From Granulicella aggregans (GTDB lineage: Bacteria; Acidobacteriota; Terriglobia; Terriglobales; Acidobacteriaceae), in the NCBI RefSeq assembly GCF_025685565.1, contig NZ_JAGSYE010000002.1:496001-560000 (forward strand): a DNA stretch of 64,000 bases, given 5' to 3'. Each line of letters opens with the position of its first letter. Within the stretch, counting starts at the first letter, position 1. This document shows, in pieces, positions 31,145 through 39,977 of the stretch. The notes beneath the pieces were generated by a model that ran no database searches, had not been told where the DNA came from, and saw only the letters and a list, made by a program, of their open reading frames with translations. The position numbers and the translations under genes are program-made.

Positions 31145-32296
31145 TTACGTTCCGCGAATCAGCGCAATATCCAGTGCTCCGGCCCACTGAGAGATATCCT
31201 GACGGGTCAGCGCTGCTGCCATCAGGTCCGGAAACTGGTCTGGCGTACAGGCGAAGACAGGACACTCCATGGCAGCGATCATCTCCGCGTGTTGCGCCTG
31301 AAAGCTAGGGTGCCCGTCGTCCGAGAGTGAGAGCAGAACGATTACATTCACCCCGTACAACTTCAGGGCAGCCACCCTGGCCAGCATCGACTTGGCATCT
31401 CCGCCTTCGTAGAGATCAGTCACCAGAATCAGGTGGGTCTTGGCTGGGTGTTCGATCTTTTGTTCGCAGTAAGCTAGAGCCGCGTTGATGTCCGTGCCTC
31501 CGCCCAACTGCACGCCAAAGAGAACTTCGACGGGATCGCTGAGCTCTTCGGTGAGATCGAAGATTGCCGTGTCGAAGCAGACCAACTGCGTGGAGATCCC
31601 TGGCACTGAGGCCATGACCGCGGCGAAGATCGAGGAGTACACCACCGAGGTCGCCATCGACCCGGACTGATCGACGCAGAGCATGACGTGTTCGAGATTC
31701 GCACGTGACCTCGTCTTCCGCGCATAGCCGACCAGAGTTTCCGCGACGATTGTGCCTGATTCCGGCTGGTAGTGGCGCAGATTGGCTTGTATCGTCCGTC
31801 CCCAGTCGATGTCGCTATGTCTGGGGCGGCGCGTCCTCTGCGATTTATTCAGCGCTCCGCGCAGCGTCTGCGTCGTCTTGTGTTCGAGCCGCGCGAGCAG
31901 TTCGTTCACTACCTTCCGCACGACCATGCGGGCGGTCTCACGGGTCTTTTCGGGGATGGCACCGCGCAGCGAGATCAGATCCGCGACGAGATGTATGTCC
32001 GCCTCAAGCGTAGCCAGAAACTCTGGCTCCAGCATCAACGACTTTAGATTGAGCCGCTCAAACGCGTCCTTCTGGATGATCTGGACGACGCTAGTTGGAA
32101 AGAACTCGCGGATGTCCCCGAGCCAGCGGGCGACGCGAGGCGAGGAGGCGCCAAGGCCGCCGCGCCCTTTGGCCGAGGAGCTTCCGTAGAGGGCTGAAAG
32201 CGCCGCGCTGAGCCTCACATCGCTCTCGGACAGTCCGGCTTGGTCTTCGTCGCCTAGGGCGAGCTTCCAGCGCCGCGTGCGTTCTTGATCGTTCAA
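31145..32296 (-). CDS. VWA-domain protein of a MoxR-linked operon
   Basis: 383 residues. The N-terminal helical region (LGDIREFFPTSVVQIIQKDA, VVRKVVNELLARLEHKT) is followed by a VWA domain with MIDAS CVDQSGSM, the Thr site in GGGTDINAAL and LVTDLYEGGD. It is the last gene of the operon; its ATG overlaps the DUF5682 stop (ATGA at 32293). MoxR ATPases typically work with VWA partners to remodel a target protein. The gene is convergent with Ro60, which also carries a VWA domain. Confidence 0.88.
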   Translation of the reverse strand: MNDQERTRRWKLALGDEDQAGLSESDVRLSAALSALYGSSSAKGRGGLGASSPRVARWLGDIREFFPTSVVQIIQKDAFERLNLKSLMLEPEFLATLEADIHLVADLISLRGAIPEKTRETARMVVRKVVNELLARLEHKTTQTLRGALNKSQRTRRPRHSDIDWGRTIQANLRHYQPESGTIVAETLVGYARKTRSRANLEHVMLCVDQSGSMATSVVYSSIFAAVMASVPGISTQLVCFDTAIFDLTEELSDPVEVLFGVQLGGGTDINAALAYCEQKIEHPAKTHLILVTDLYEGGDAKSMLARVAALKLYGVNVIVLLSLSDDGHPSFQAQHAEMIAAMECPVFACTPDQFPDLMAAALTRQDISQWAGALDIALIRGT

Positions 32297-34560
32297 CGCT
32301 CGCCTCCCATCTCGATGCCGAGAATCTTATAGAGAAGTGGGAGGGCGGTGGCGAAGTTGGCATTCTGCTCTGGTTCGAGTGCTGCGGAGCTCTGGGGTTC
32401 TTTGCCACGCACCTGTTTTACCTTCTCCATCAGTCGCCGCCGCGAGACTCCGTCGAACCCCGACATGCTGCGTCGTAACAACGGGAGCGACTCTACGAAA
32501 TCGTCTTCGCTCAACTGGCATAGCCAGTCGTCGACGAGCCGGAGCAGGGCTTCGTCCTGCAGGATGACCTCAGAGCCGCCGCTGAGGAAGCCTTCCAGAA
32601 ATGATCCAGCAAGCTGCGGCGTGTTGCTCATCTGGAACGAGAACGCAGCGGAGATGGCGGTGGGCTCCCATGCGTAAAGATCGTGCAGTCTGCGCAGGCT
32701 GAAGCCAGCGATGACAGATGTCGCCTGCTCATCCTCGACCATGCTTCCGAGCTGGATTCGCCAGCCTGACGAGAGCGCTTCATCGCCGAAGAGGCCTAGA
32801 GCTTCGTCGTAGTCGCGCATCGCCGAGAGCCTTGCGCTGGCCGCCTCCTGGTCGAGCGCGTGTGACGCGATTCGGATACCGGCGTTCACCTCCGCGCTTA
32901 ACGACCCAATCAGGTGACGCAGGGCCTCTTCGGGCAGCTTGCGAGCCGATCCATACCGCAGAACGCGCACCAACGGAGATACGGCTCCCATCACGTCGGT
33001 CAGGTCGCTTGCCTTCATCGCCACGGCCTGAAGCTGAGCGATGCAGTCCGATGCGGCGTCGGGTAGATCGGCGACCAGGGCCGAGCGGATCAGTGCCGCC
33101 AGTTCAGCGACTGACGTGGAGGCCTCGGCCTGGGCACGTGTCGCATTGCCAGCGGCGGACTCGATCGTCACGCCGTAAATTAGCGCCTCAGCGAGGGCGA
33201 CCGAAAGCTCCGGCACCCAGCGCAGCATCCAGAGCTCGCGGAAGGTCCCGCGTCCGGCCTCCGCATCGATCAGACGTCCCCACTTGACGTTGAGCAACAG
33301 CAGGCGGTGCAGCAGGGTCGACTTCAGCAGCCCAACTTCGCTACGCAGGTCGAGCCGCACCTCGGTATCGATGTCCTCCGGCTTAAGCCGTGTCTTCTTC
33401 TGCCAGAGCGCGAGGTCGCGGGCGAGCGGCATCTGCGGGACGTTGTCGCCGATCTCCCCGACTTGCTCGCCGACGTAGAGCTTCTGCTCGATCAATCGAA
33501 GCGCGATGGTATCGCCGTGGCACAGGGTCGCAAGCGATGCGTCCCGCATCTCCGCCAGACCGGGCACGGTGAGCGATCGCATAGCGGCCAGCCCGAGGGC
33601 AAGCCGGGCAGCTTCGATCGCCGACGCGGTAGGAGCGGCATGGCCTTCCTGGCGCAGCAGAAACGCCGTCTTGGACTGCCAGACGGCCGCGAACTCTTCG
33701 ATGGCCGGCATCTCCTGCGTTCCATACAGCTGCCAGAGATGGCGATACCAGCCCGGCGAAATCACCCCGGCTCCGTAGCCTGAAGATGCGCTCAGGCGGC
33801 TGTCAGTCCAGGGAACCCACGTGGCATGCACCTTGATTCGAGGAAGGTCCTTCACCAGTGCCTTGTCGGCGGCGACAGTGGTGACCGCACGAAGCCCGCT
33901 GAGATGCCATGCGCCGCAGACCACGGCAATTGGGCCGCTCTGAGTCTTGATTGCGTCGCGAATGCGCATCCGCATGAAGGCCTCGCGTCTTGCCTGCTTC
34001 AGCGCAAACTCCTCGGAGGAAACTTCTAAGGAGCGGACTTCGGTCATCGCAGCTTCGATGGCTGCGAAGATCTCGATTGCCCGCTCTCCGCTACCGCCGT
34101 ACTGCTCGATCAGAGCGTTCCACAACGCCTCGCCGTCTCCGTAGCCGGCAGCTTCGGCCATCTGGTCGAGCGGGTCCGGTTCGCGTTCGGCAGGCGCTGC
34201 ATCTTGCATTCGTTCTTGCCGGGCGGTCTCCTTTGCGATTGCCAGAGAGACCGCTGCGGGCCAGTCGCAGAAGCTGGCGGTGCGGCCGCGTTCGACCGCC
34301 CACTGCATCGCCACCCACTCGGGAGAGAACTCCGCAAACGGCATGAAGAACGCTGCGCTTGCGTCATCGACTGCGTGGAGCAGCATGGCCACCGGTGGCT
34401 TCATCCCCTCATCGGCTACAAACCTGATGAGGTCGTCGCCTTCGGGCGGCCCCTCGATCAGGATGCACTCGGGATTAAGCGCTTCGAGCGCACGCCGCAG
34501 CAACGCCGCCGAGCCAGGCCCATGATGCCGGATGCCGAGCAAATGTACTCGTGGGTCCAT
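32293..34560 (-). CDS. DUF5682 family protein
   Basis: 755 residues. Opens MDPRVHLLGIRHHGPGSAAL and continues ALNPECILIEGPPEGDDLI, the hallmark of DUF5682; the GIRHHGPGS motif faintly resembles TraB/erythromycin-esterase-type folds. Further blocks: FCDWPAAVSLA, VCGAWHLSGLRAV, WVPWTDSRLSASSGYGAGVISPGW and a long helical C-terminal half. Enzymatic activity is not established. It lies four bases after the MoxR gene and overlaps the VWA gene, so the three are made together. Confidence 0.87.
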   Translation of the reverse strand: MDPRVHLLGIRHHGPGSAALLRRALEALNPECILIEGPPEGDDLIRFVADEGMKPPVAMLLHAVDDASAAFFMPFAEFSPEWVAMQWAVERGRTASFCDWPAAVSLAIAKETARQERMQDAAPAEREPDPLDQMAEAAGYGDGEALWNALIEQYGGSGERAIEIFAAIEAAMTEVRSLEVSSEEFALKQARREAFMRMRIRDAIKTQSGPIAVVCGAWHLSGLRAVTTVAADKALVKDLPRIKVHATWVPWTDSRLSASSGYGAGVISPGWYRHLWQLYGTQEMPAIEEFAAVWQSKTAFLLRQEGHAAPTASAIEAARLALGLAAMRSLTVPGLAEMRDASLATLCHGDTIALRLIEQKLYVGEQVGEIGDNVPQMPLARDLALWQKKTRLKPEDIDTEVRLDLRSEVGLLKSTLLHRLLLLNVKWGRLIDAEAGRGTFRELWMLRWVPELSVALAEALIYGVTIESAAGNATRAQAEASTSVAELAALIRSALVADLPDAASDCIAQLQAVAMKASDLTDVMGAVSPLVRVLRYGSARKLPEEALRHLIGSLSAEVNAGIRIASHALDQEAASARLSAMRDYDEALGLFGDEALSSGWRIQLGSMVEDEQATSVIAGFSLRRLHDLYAWEPTAISAAFSFQMSNTPQLAGSFLEGFLSGGSEVILQDEALLRLVDDWLCQLSEDDFVESLPLLRRSMSGFDGVSRRRLMEKVKQVRGKEPQSSAALEPEQNANFATALPLLYKILGIEMGGER

Positions 34561-34564
34561 CGAA

Positions 34565-35662
34565 CTAAAGGACCTCGCGGATCGCCCGGTAGAGATCGCT
34601 CCAGCCGTCGCGGGTCCGCACGACCGCTTCGAGATACTCTTCGAGCGCGACCGTGTCCTGGACCGGATCTTTGATCACCGCGCCGACCAGGTTGGACGCG
34701 AGGCTCTCGGCGTCGATCACGCCATCGCCAAAGTGTGCGGCTGATGCCCAGGCGCTCACGCCCACAGAGATTGCCTCCGCAGTCGAAAGCGAACCCGAGG
34801 AGGTCTTCAGCTTGGTCTTGCCGTTCAGCGTCTTGCCCTCGCGCAGTTCCCGGAAGAGCGTTACGATGCGGACCATCTCCTTGTCGGCGGGCTGAATCGG
34901 AGGAAGGCTGAGGTTGGTCCCCATCTCCTGCACTCGTTTGAGCACGATGCCTGTCTCCTCTTCGAGCGTCGCAGGAGAGGGCAGTACGACTACGTTGAAG
35001 CGGCGCTTGAGAGCGGAGGAGAGATCGTTGACGCCCTTGTCGCGGTTGTTCGCCGTCGCGATGACGTTGAAGCCTCGCCGGGCATCGATGGCGGTGTCGA
35101 GCTCCGGCACAGGGAGCGTCTTCTCGGACAGGATAGTGATCAGCGTGTCCTGCACATCCGACCCCATGCGCGTCAACTCTTCCAGCCGCAGGATCGTCCC
35201 CTCTTCCATCGCCCTCGTCAACGGGGTCTTCACCATCGCTTCACGCGAGGGACCCTTGGCCAGCAGCAAAGCGTAGTTCCAGCCATAGCGGATCTGGTTC
35301 TCGTCCGTACCGGCGGTGCACTGGATCATGCGCTGCGACGACCCGGAGATGGCTGCGGCAAGATGCTCCGAGACCCACGACTTGGCCGTGCCGGGCAGCC
35401 CCAGCAGAAGTAAGGCGCGGTCGGTCGCAAGCGTGGCCACGGCAGTCTCGATCAGGCGCCGGTTGCCGACGTACTTCGCCGAGATCAACGTCCCGTCCGT
35501 GGCCTTGCCCCCGAGCACGTAGGTGACGACGGCCTGTGGCGACATCCTCCAGTTCTCCGGTCTCGGCCGCGCGTCGCCTTTTGTCAAAGCCTCAAGCTCT
35601 TCGGCGTAGATCTCTTCAGCGCCGCGTCGCAGCTTCTCGTTTGTCTCGATCATGTCTCTCAA
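34565..35662 (-). CDS. MoxR-type AAA+ ATPase
   Basis: 365 residues. Walker A GLPGTAKS, Walker B-like ILRLEELTR, sensor 1 VIATANNRDKGVNDLSSAL followed by the arginine finger KRRF. The MoxR class acts as a chaperone-like hexamer with VWA partners. The start ATG overlaps the DUF5691 stop (ATGA). Together with DUF5682, DUF5691, SWIM and VWA proteins this forms a recurring gene set whose target is not known. Confidence 0.9.
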   Translation of the reverse strand: MRDMIETNEKLRRGAEEIYAEELEALTKGDARPRPENWRMSPQAVVTYVLGGKATDGTLISAKYVGNRRLIETAVATLATDRALLLLGLPGTAKSWVSEHLAAAISGSSQRMIQCTAGTDENQIRYGWNYALLLAKGPSREAMVKTPLTRAMEEGTILRLEELTRMGSDVQDTLITILSEKTLPVPELDTAIDARRGFNVIATANNRDKGVNDLSSALKRRFNVVVLPSPATLEEETGIVLKRVQEMGTNLSLPPIQPADKEMVRIVTLFRELREGKTLNGKTKLKTSSGSLSTAEAISVGVSAWASAAHFGDGVIDAESLASNLVGAVIKDPVQDTVALEEYLEAVVRTRDGWSDLYRAIREVL

Positions 35663-37056
35663 CCCTTCTCCATCGCATCCAGAATGTCCAGCAACGCCAA
35701 CGCACTCACGGTCTGTGCCGGCTCAATCATCTCCAAAAGAACCCGAAGTCTGGCCCTGAGCTCGCCCGGGCAGCAGGCGGCCAGAAGGTCCATCCACTCC
35801 GGCCCCTTCATCTCCTGCAACTTATCCCGCCACTCAGATGAGCGCAGGACCGCTTCGATCAAGGTACCGGGCACCGGGCCTCGAAGGGCACGGTGCATCC
35901 AACTCCAGCCCGCAATGAGAAATGGCGGCTTGGCTCCGTAGGGCTGTACGAGTATCTCCGCCCATCGCAGACATTCACTGGACGTCATGGTGTCGAGCTG
36001 CATGGGGCCGCACTGGCTCATCTGCTCCCACGCATCCAGAAGCCGCTTGACGATCTGCTCGAGCAAGTCGAGTCGTCGGTCGGCCGTCGCCAAAAGGGCC
36101 AACGCCAGCAGAAGGCCCTCGTCCTTTGCGGCTGCTTCAACGAGGTCCGTCTCGGAGATCTGCAGTCCCCGGGCAAGCTCCTCGAAACTGACCTCCGCGA
36201 AGGTCTCGCGAATCCATCCCTTCGCCTGATGCTCTTTCACCGTTGCTGGCAGTTGCAGCTTGAGGACCGTGTGTTTCCGAAAGATGCCGGACTCGATCTT
36301 CTCAATCCGCTCCATGCAGGCACTGAGCGCCGGATGCCATCCGGTTACGCCCGGCAATCGTCCGAGCAAGCGCCGCGCAAGGTCGCGCACGCGGGGTGCA
36401 CGGTCCTTCTGCAATCCCTCAAGAAAGTCCTTGTCGGTCGGCTGCAACTCCGCTGCCAGCGCTCCCAGCAGGCGCAACCGTATCTCTGCATCCTCCTGCG
36501 ACCAGACGGACCGGACAAGTTCAAGTCCCGCAACCGAGTCCTTCCTGCGCAGATTCATGATGAAGGTCTGTCGAAGCGCTGGCGGTGCCGTGGTCCAGTT
36601 CGTCTCATCCAGGTCAGTTGTCGAAAAGAAGTCAATTAACCGATGTTGCTCTGCCGCGCCTTCACCCGAAGCCCACACCTCGGCAGTAGCTCCCAAATGC
36701 TCCGCATGCGCCTTCACAAAGCCGCTCATACGCGGCAGATCGAACGGATGCGGACGGAGCTTCAGCCGCGCAAAGCTCCATGCCAGGGCGAGCTCGACAT
36801 CTTCGGTAGAGCGACGGTTTCGCAGCAGCCAGATCATCGGCTTCCGGATACGGTCCGGCAGGATTCTCCGGTCGTCAGGAGCCTTGGCTTCAACCGAAAA
36901 CTGCGTTGGGGCAACCGGCCTCTCGAAACGCAGGGCTTGGCCCGTCAGACTCAAAAGCGCAAGCGGACTGGCATCTCCAATCTTCTGCAGAGGCTGCCGT
37001 GCGGTCCCGGCCAGCAGCGCTGGTAGCACCTTGGATTTAAGCTCCGTCGCCGTCAT
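35659..37056 (-). CDS. DUF5691-type helical-repeat protein
   Basis: 465 residues from the ATG at 37056, which overlaps the SWIM gene stop; the open frame extends upstream but only inside that gene. Almost entirely helical: PALLAGTARQPL, WLLRNRRSTEDVELALAWSF, LLGALAAELQPTDKDFLEGL, RAPRVRDLARRLLGRLPG. HEAT-like repeats suggest a scaffold. The family assignment rests on gene context and the N-terminal LLAGT...P pattern that I associate with DUF5691. Confidence 0.75.
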   Translation of the reverse strand: MTATELKSKVLPALLAGTARQPLQKIGDASPLALLSLTGQALRFERPVAPTQFSVEAKAPDDRRILPDRIRKPMIWLLRNRRSTEDVELALAWSFARLKLRPHPFDLPRMSGFVKAHAEHLGATAEVWASGEGAAEQHRLIDFFSTTDLDETNWTTAPPALRQTFIMNLRRKDSVAGLELVRSVWSQEDAEIRLRLLGALAAELQPTDKDFLEGLQKDRAPRVRDLARRLLGRLPGVTGWHPALSACMERIEKIESGIFRKHTVLKLQLPATVKEHQAKGWIRETFAEVSFEELARGLQISETDLVEAAAKDEGLLLALALLATADRRLDLLEQIVKRLLDAWEQMSQCGPMQLDTMTSSECLRWAEILVQPYGAKPPFLIAGWSWMHRALRGPVPGTLIEAVLRSSEWRDKLQEMKGPEWMDLLAACCPGELRARLRVLLEMIEPAQTVSALALLDILDAMEKG

Positions 37057-38459
37057 CCGTCTACCCACCTTCCCAGCGGCGTCTCTGCCCAGCACAGAGT
37101 GCAGTAGCGTCCGTCCCAGAGCGCGACAGCATCGATCCGTTCCAGTCCAGCCAAAGGCTCCGCCATCTCGCTCTGAGAAGGCCGCAGAGTGAAAGTGTCC
37201 GAGGCTCCGTCCGCATCGCAGACGAAGATCGACTTGCCCGATCGCCGCACCGTGGCATTGCGGAAACTGACCGGCCACGTTCCGGCCCAAGGCTGCACGC
37301 TGAGGGCCGCTTCATAGGCTGCATAAGCGTCGGCGATCCGCGCCTCCGGCAGAGTGAGACGGTCTGTCGATGACTGGGAACCGGATGAACGCACCAGCAG
37401 AGCCCGCATCGGGGCCGCTGAGGGGTAAAACACCAGCTCGGCCTCCAGCCGCTCACCCACTGCGTATCCGCTCGCGGCAGCGCCTGTCGCAACGGGGACA
37501 AAGTCCAGCAGTACCGCGAACCTCGCCTTGCTCTCCAGCCAAAGCCAGGTCTCGATCCGCCTCAGCTTGTCCGGCTGAACCTCACTCAGGACCGCAACGA
37601 CTCGCCATGAACCCTCGACTCGCTCAGCCCCGGCATCGTTCAGCAGGGCGTCCCTGGAGATCGTCCATCCAACCGCCTGGCGCACATCTGCCTTCAACGC
37701 AGGTGATAGTTCCTCTTGCCGGCGGTACGCCTCGGCGATCAGGTGGAGTTGGCCTAACTCTTCCACGGCCGCAGTCGCTCGCTGCGCCTCTGGCAATGAA
37801 AACAGCCGCGCCGACAGTCCATCCAGGCGGCCCGCCAGTCCCGGAGCTTTAGCATCCACCATCCGCTGTGCGATCGTCCGGCAGGCTGCGCTGCTCTGCG
37901 CCACGAACGCTGCCATGCCGCGCTCGACCTGGTCTTCGAGCCAGAGGTCCAGTTCATCCAGTCCCGCTCGAATCGAAGACTCTCGTTCCAGCCGGTTCCG
38001 CTCTCGAGCCGCAGCCGCACGAGCTTCAGCCTTCGGGTCTTCGATCTCCGCTTCCGGCGTCGCCGCAATCGATAGTGAAACCTTTGGCTTCGGCACATCG
38101 CCGTCGGTTGAAGTGGGTCCTGAACTGGGGCCGCGCCGTCGCGACACCCACTCCTTTACCCAGTCGGGCGCCTCGGTGGTCTCAAAAGGAACCTTGCCCT
38201 CGGCCCGTAGCCACATCAGCGCCAGCGAGTGTTTGCAGGGAAACTTCCGGCTCGGGCAACTGCACTTATAGCCCGCGTCAGCTTCGGAGATGACAACCCG
38301 GTAGGGTGTAGCACCGGAGCCCTGGCACTCGCCCCACACTAAACCGCCGTCATCTGTCGCCAACTTCGGCCAGCCGCCAGGCTTCAGCAGCTTGCGGGCA
38401 GCGTCGACCGATCCCTGATCGGGTGCCAGGGCGAGAATCTTTTCGAAGGTGACGGGCAT
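37053..38459 (-). CDS. SWIM zinc-finger protein
   Basis: 468 residues. The SWIM motif CxCx(n)CxH is visible as YKCSCPSRKFPCKHSLALM near residues 64-82, preceded by GLVWGECQGSG...YRVVI. Then a charged linker (EAEIEDPKAEARAAAARERN) and a long C-terminal domain. SWIM fingers bind nucleic acid or protein. It is the first gene of the five-gene operon, which probably starts transcription just upstream of 38459. Confidence 0.88.
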   Translation of the reverse strand: MPVTFEKILALAPDQGSVDAARKLLKPGGWPKLATDDGGLVWGECQGSGATPYRVVISEADAGYKCSCPSRKFPCKHSLALMWLRAEGKVPFETTEAPDWVKEWVSRRRGPSSGPTSTDGDVPKPKVSLSIAATPEAEIEDPKAEARAAAARERNRLERESSIRAGLDELDLWLEDQVERGMAAFVAQSSAACRTIAQRMVDAKAPGLAGRLDGLSARLFSLPEAQRATAAVEELGQLHLIAEAYRRQEELSPALKADVRQAVGWTISRDALLNDAGAERVEGSWRVVAVLSEVQPDKLRRIETWLWLESKARFAVLLDFVPVATGAAASGYAVGERLEAELVFYPSAAPMRALLVRSSGSQSSTDRLTLPEARIADAYAAYEAALSVQPWAGTWPVSFRNATVRRSGKSIFVCDADGASDTFTLRPSQSEMAEPLAGLERIDAVALWDGRYCTLCWAETPLGRWVDG

Positions 38460-38646
38460 TCACCCACAATCCTAAACGGAGTTGATGGACCTGCCGCTAC
38501 GATGCTCGCTCCCCTTCAGTCGATCTTCAGGAATCGGGAAGCAAAGCTCTAACCAACTCAAATGAGCCGAAAATAAATCGTGCAAGATTTTGCTCGCATC
38601 TCGTTCTACCATCGAAGGCAATCCTCTTCCCTGATCGGGCGTATCC

Positions 38647-39348
38647 ATGGAAGGCATCTTTCTGCTTGTTGGGCTTGCAGTTCTGGCAATACCTGTAGTC
38701 GCCATTGCAGCGTGGATCAGGGCGTCTAACACCCGCGAGTTGGTCGAGAATCAATCTCTTGAAAATCAGCGTGCCGTCTCCGATCTCAAACGTAAGATCG
38801 CCACGCTTCGTCGATCCCTGGAGGTTGTCAATGAGAAGCTGGCGGCCACGGGGAGCAGTTTCCCGGCGGCGCCGGTTGAATCGGTTCCTGCAAAGGCCGC
38901 CTCTGTAGAGCCGGTTCAAAGTGTCGCCTACACCCTTTCCATTCCGGTCGAGCAATCCCCGAAGATAGTACCGGTGACTCCGCCAGACAGCCTTCCGCAA
39001 GATAGTACCGTGCTGGAGACTCTACCTGCGATTCCTCCAACGCCTGTGCTTGCGGAATCTGCAACGACTGCATTGCCAGCCGCTGCTATAGTCGCGCCGC
39101 CGCCCGTGCCAGGGACCCCAGTCAATGCAAACGCTGCCCCCGCTCCCGTCGCCGCAGCGCCATTCGTCTCCGCCGTGGTCCCTGCGCCGCGCATAACGCC
39201 TCCATTTCGGACACCCTCTGCGCCTAGAATCGGTAGAAGCCGTCCAGCAATAACGAGGGCACAATCGGGGCACTTTCCTTTCGAAAAATGGCTCCCAATG
39301 TGCCTTTCAGCCCCCTCCGAATTCCACTGCTTGTCATTGATTCTGTGA
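38647..39348 (+). pseudogene. N-terminal fragment of a DUF2339-like membrane protein
   Basis: Begins MEGIFLLVGLAVLAIPVVAI, a single membrane helix, followed by a coiled coil (LENQRAVSDLKRKIATLRRSL) and about 130 residues rich in Pro, Ala and Val. This is the usual opening of DUF2339 proteins, which continue into many membrane helices. Here the frame ends after an unrelated tail (FPFEKWLPMC). It is probably truncated, by an event ending near the tRNA-like fragment at 39376. Confidence 0.55.
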
Positions 39349-39375
39349 TTGATTGCTGATTCTCAAGGCGACAAC

Positions 39376-39403
39376 ACAAGTTCAAATCTTATCGGGGACG
39401 CCA
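39376..39403 (+). tRNA. 3'-end tRNA fragment
   Basis: ACAAG-TTCAAAT-CTTAT (T arm), CGGGGAC (acceptor 3' strand), G and CCA. No matching 5' half is convincing upstream. Such 3' tRNA fragments are typical attachment-site scars left by integrating elements. Confidence 0.4.
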
Positions 39404-39484
39404 AACTCGCGAATCAGTTCGCGGAATCGAAGATCGTTACACACCCATGCTCCCCCGTTTGTGGCCGCATCATGGAGTGTTATC

Positions 39485-39700
39485 TTATCGTGGGATGACG
39501 GCGAAAACAGGGCTCGTGAGTATCTGAGAGACATGGTCCCCAGCGATCCGCGTGAGCGCGTCGTTGATGGTGTCAGTCGTATTCTTCGTCGCAATATGAA
39601 GTAGCCGAGTTGACTTGGCAGTCGTCTGACAGAGCTTATATTTGTTGTCGATCGTTTCCCGTGCACGAAAGATGAGTTCTGAGCGCAAAGTGGACTCCAT
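39485..39700 (-). CDS. RNA polymerase omega-subunit-like protein
   Basis: 71 residues from the ATG at 39700 (AAGGA close upstream). SELIFRARETIDNKYKLCQT, then TAKSTRLLHIATKNTTDTI and NDALTRIAGD. This matches the omega/Rpb6 pattern of a short helix, N-[RK]-[YF]-x-L-C, then A-x-x-x-T-R-x-L-H and D-x-x-N. Omega binds the beta-prime tail and assists assembly of RNA polymerase. Divergent for rpoZ, so it may be a paralogue. Confidence 0.5.
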   Translation of the reverse strand: MESTLRSELIFRARETIDNKYKLCQTTAKSTRLLHIATKNTTDTINDALTRIAGDHVSQILTSPVFAVIPR

Positions 39701-39977
39701 GTTTCCTTGCGGCGCTCTGGCCATAACCTGCCGGTTTACGCGGGTGAGATGCGGGCTTCTCGTGTTACGACTTTGCAGGCCAACTATCTGAAGTTTCAAG
39801 CCGGACAGAGTCAGCGCTGGGAGCAGAGTGCTGAGTCGGCATCTCGAGCCAAACCAAGTCCCTCACAATCCAAGCATATGCTGCAAAACCTGTTTGTCAC
39901 AGTAAATCGCCAACGGCCGTCGGCCATCAGCTATTTCATTGCCAATCGAAGGGCCGTGACGTAGGATACCGCTAACC

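Noticed and set aside
39353..39666. ORFs on both strands around the tRNA fragment
   Set aside because: They overlap one another and the 3' tRNA fragment; only the omega-like frame at 39485-39700 shows a family pattern.
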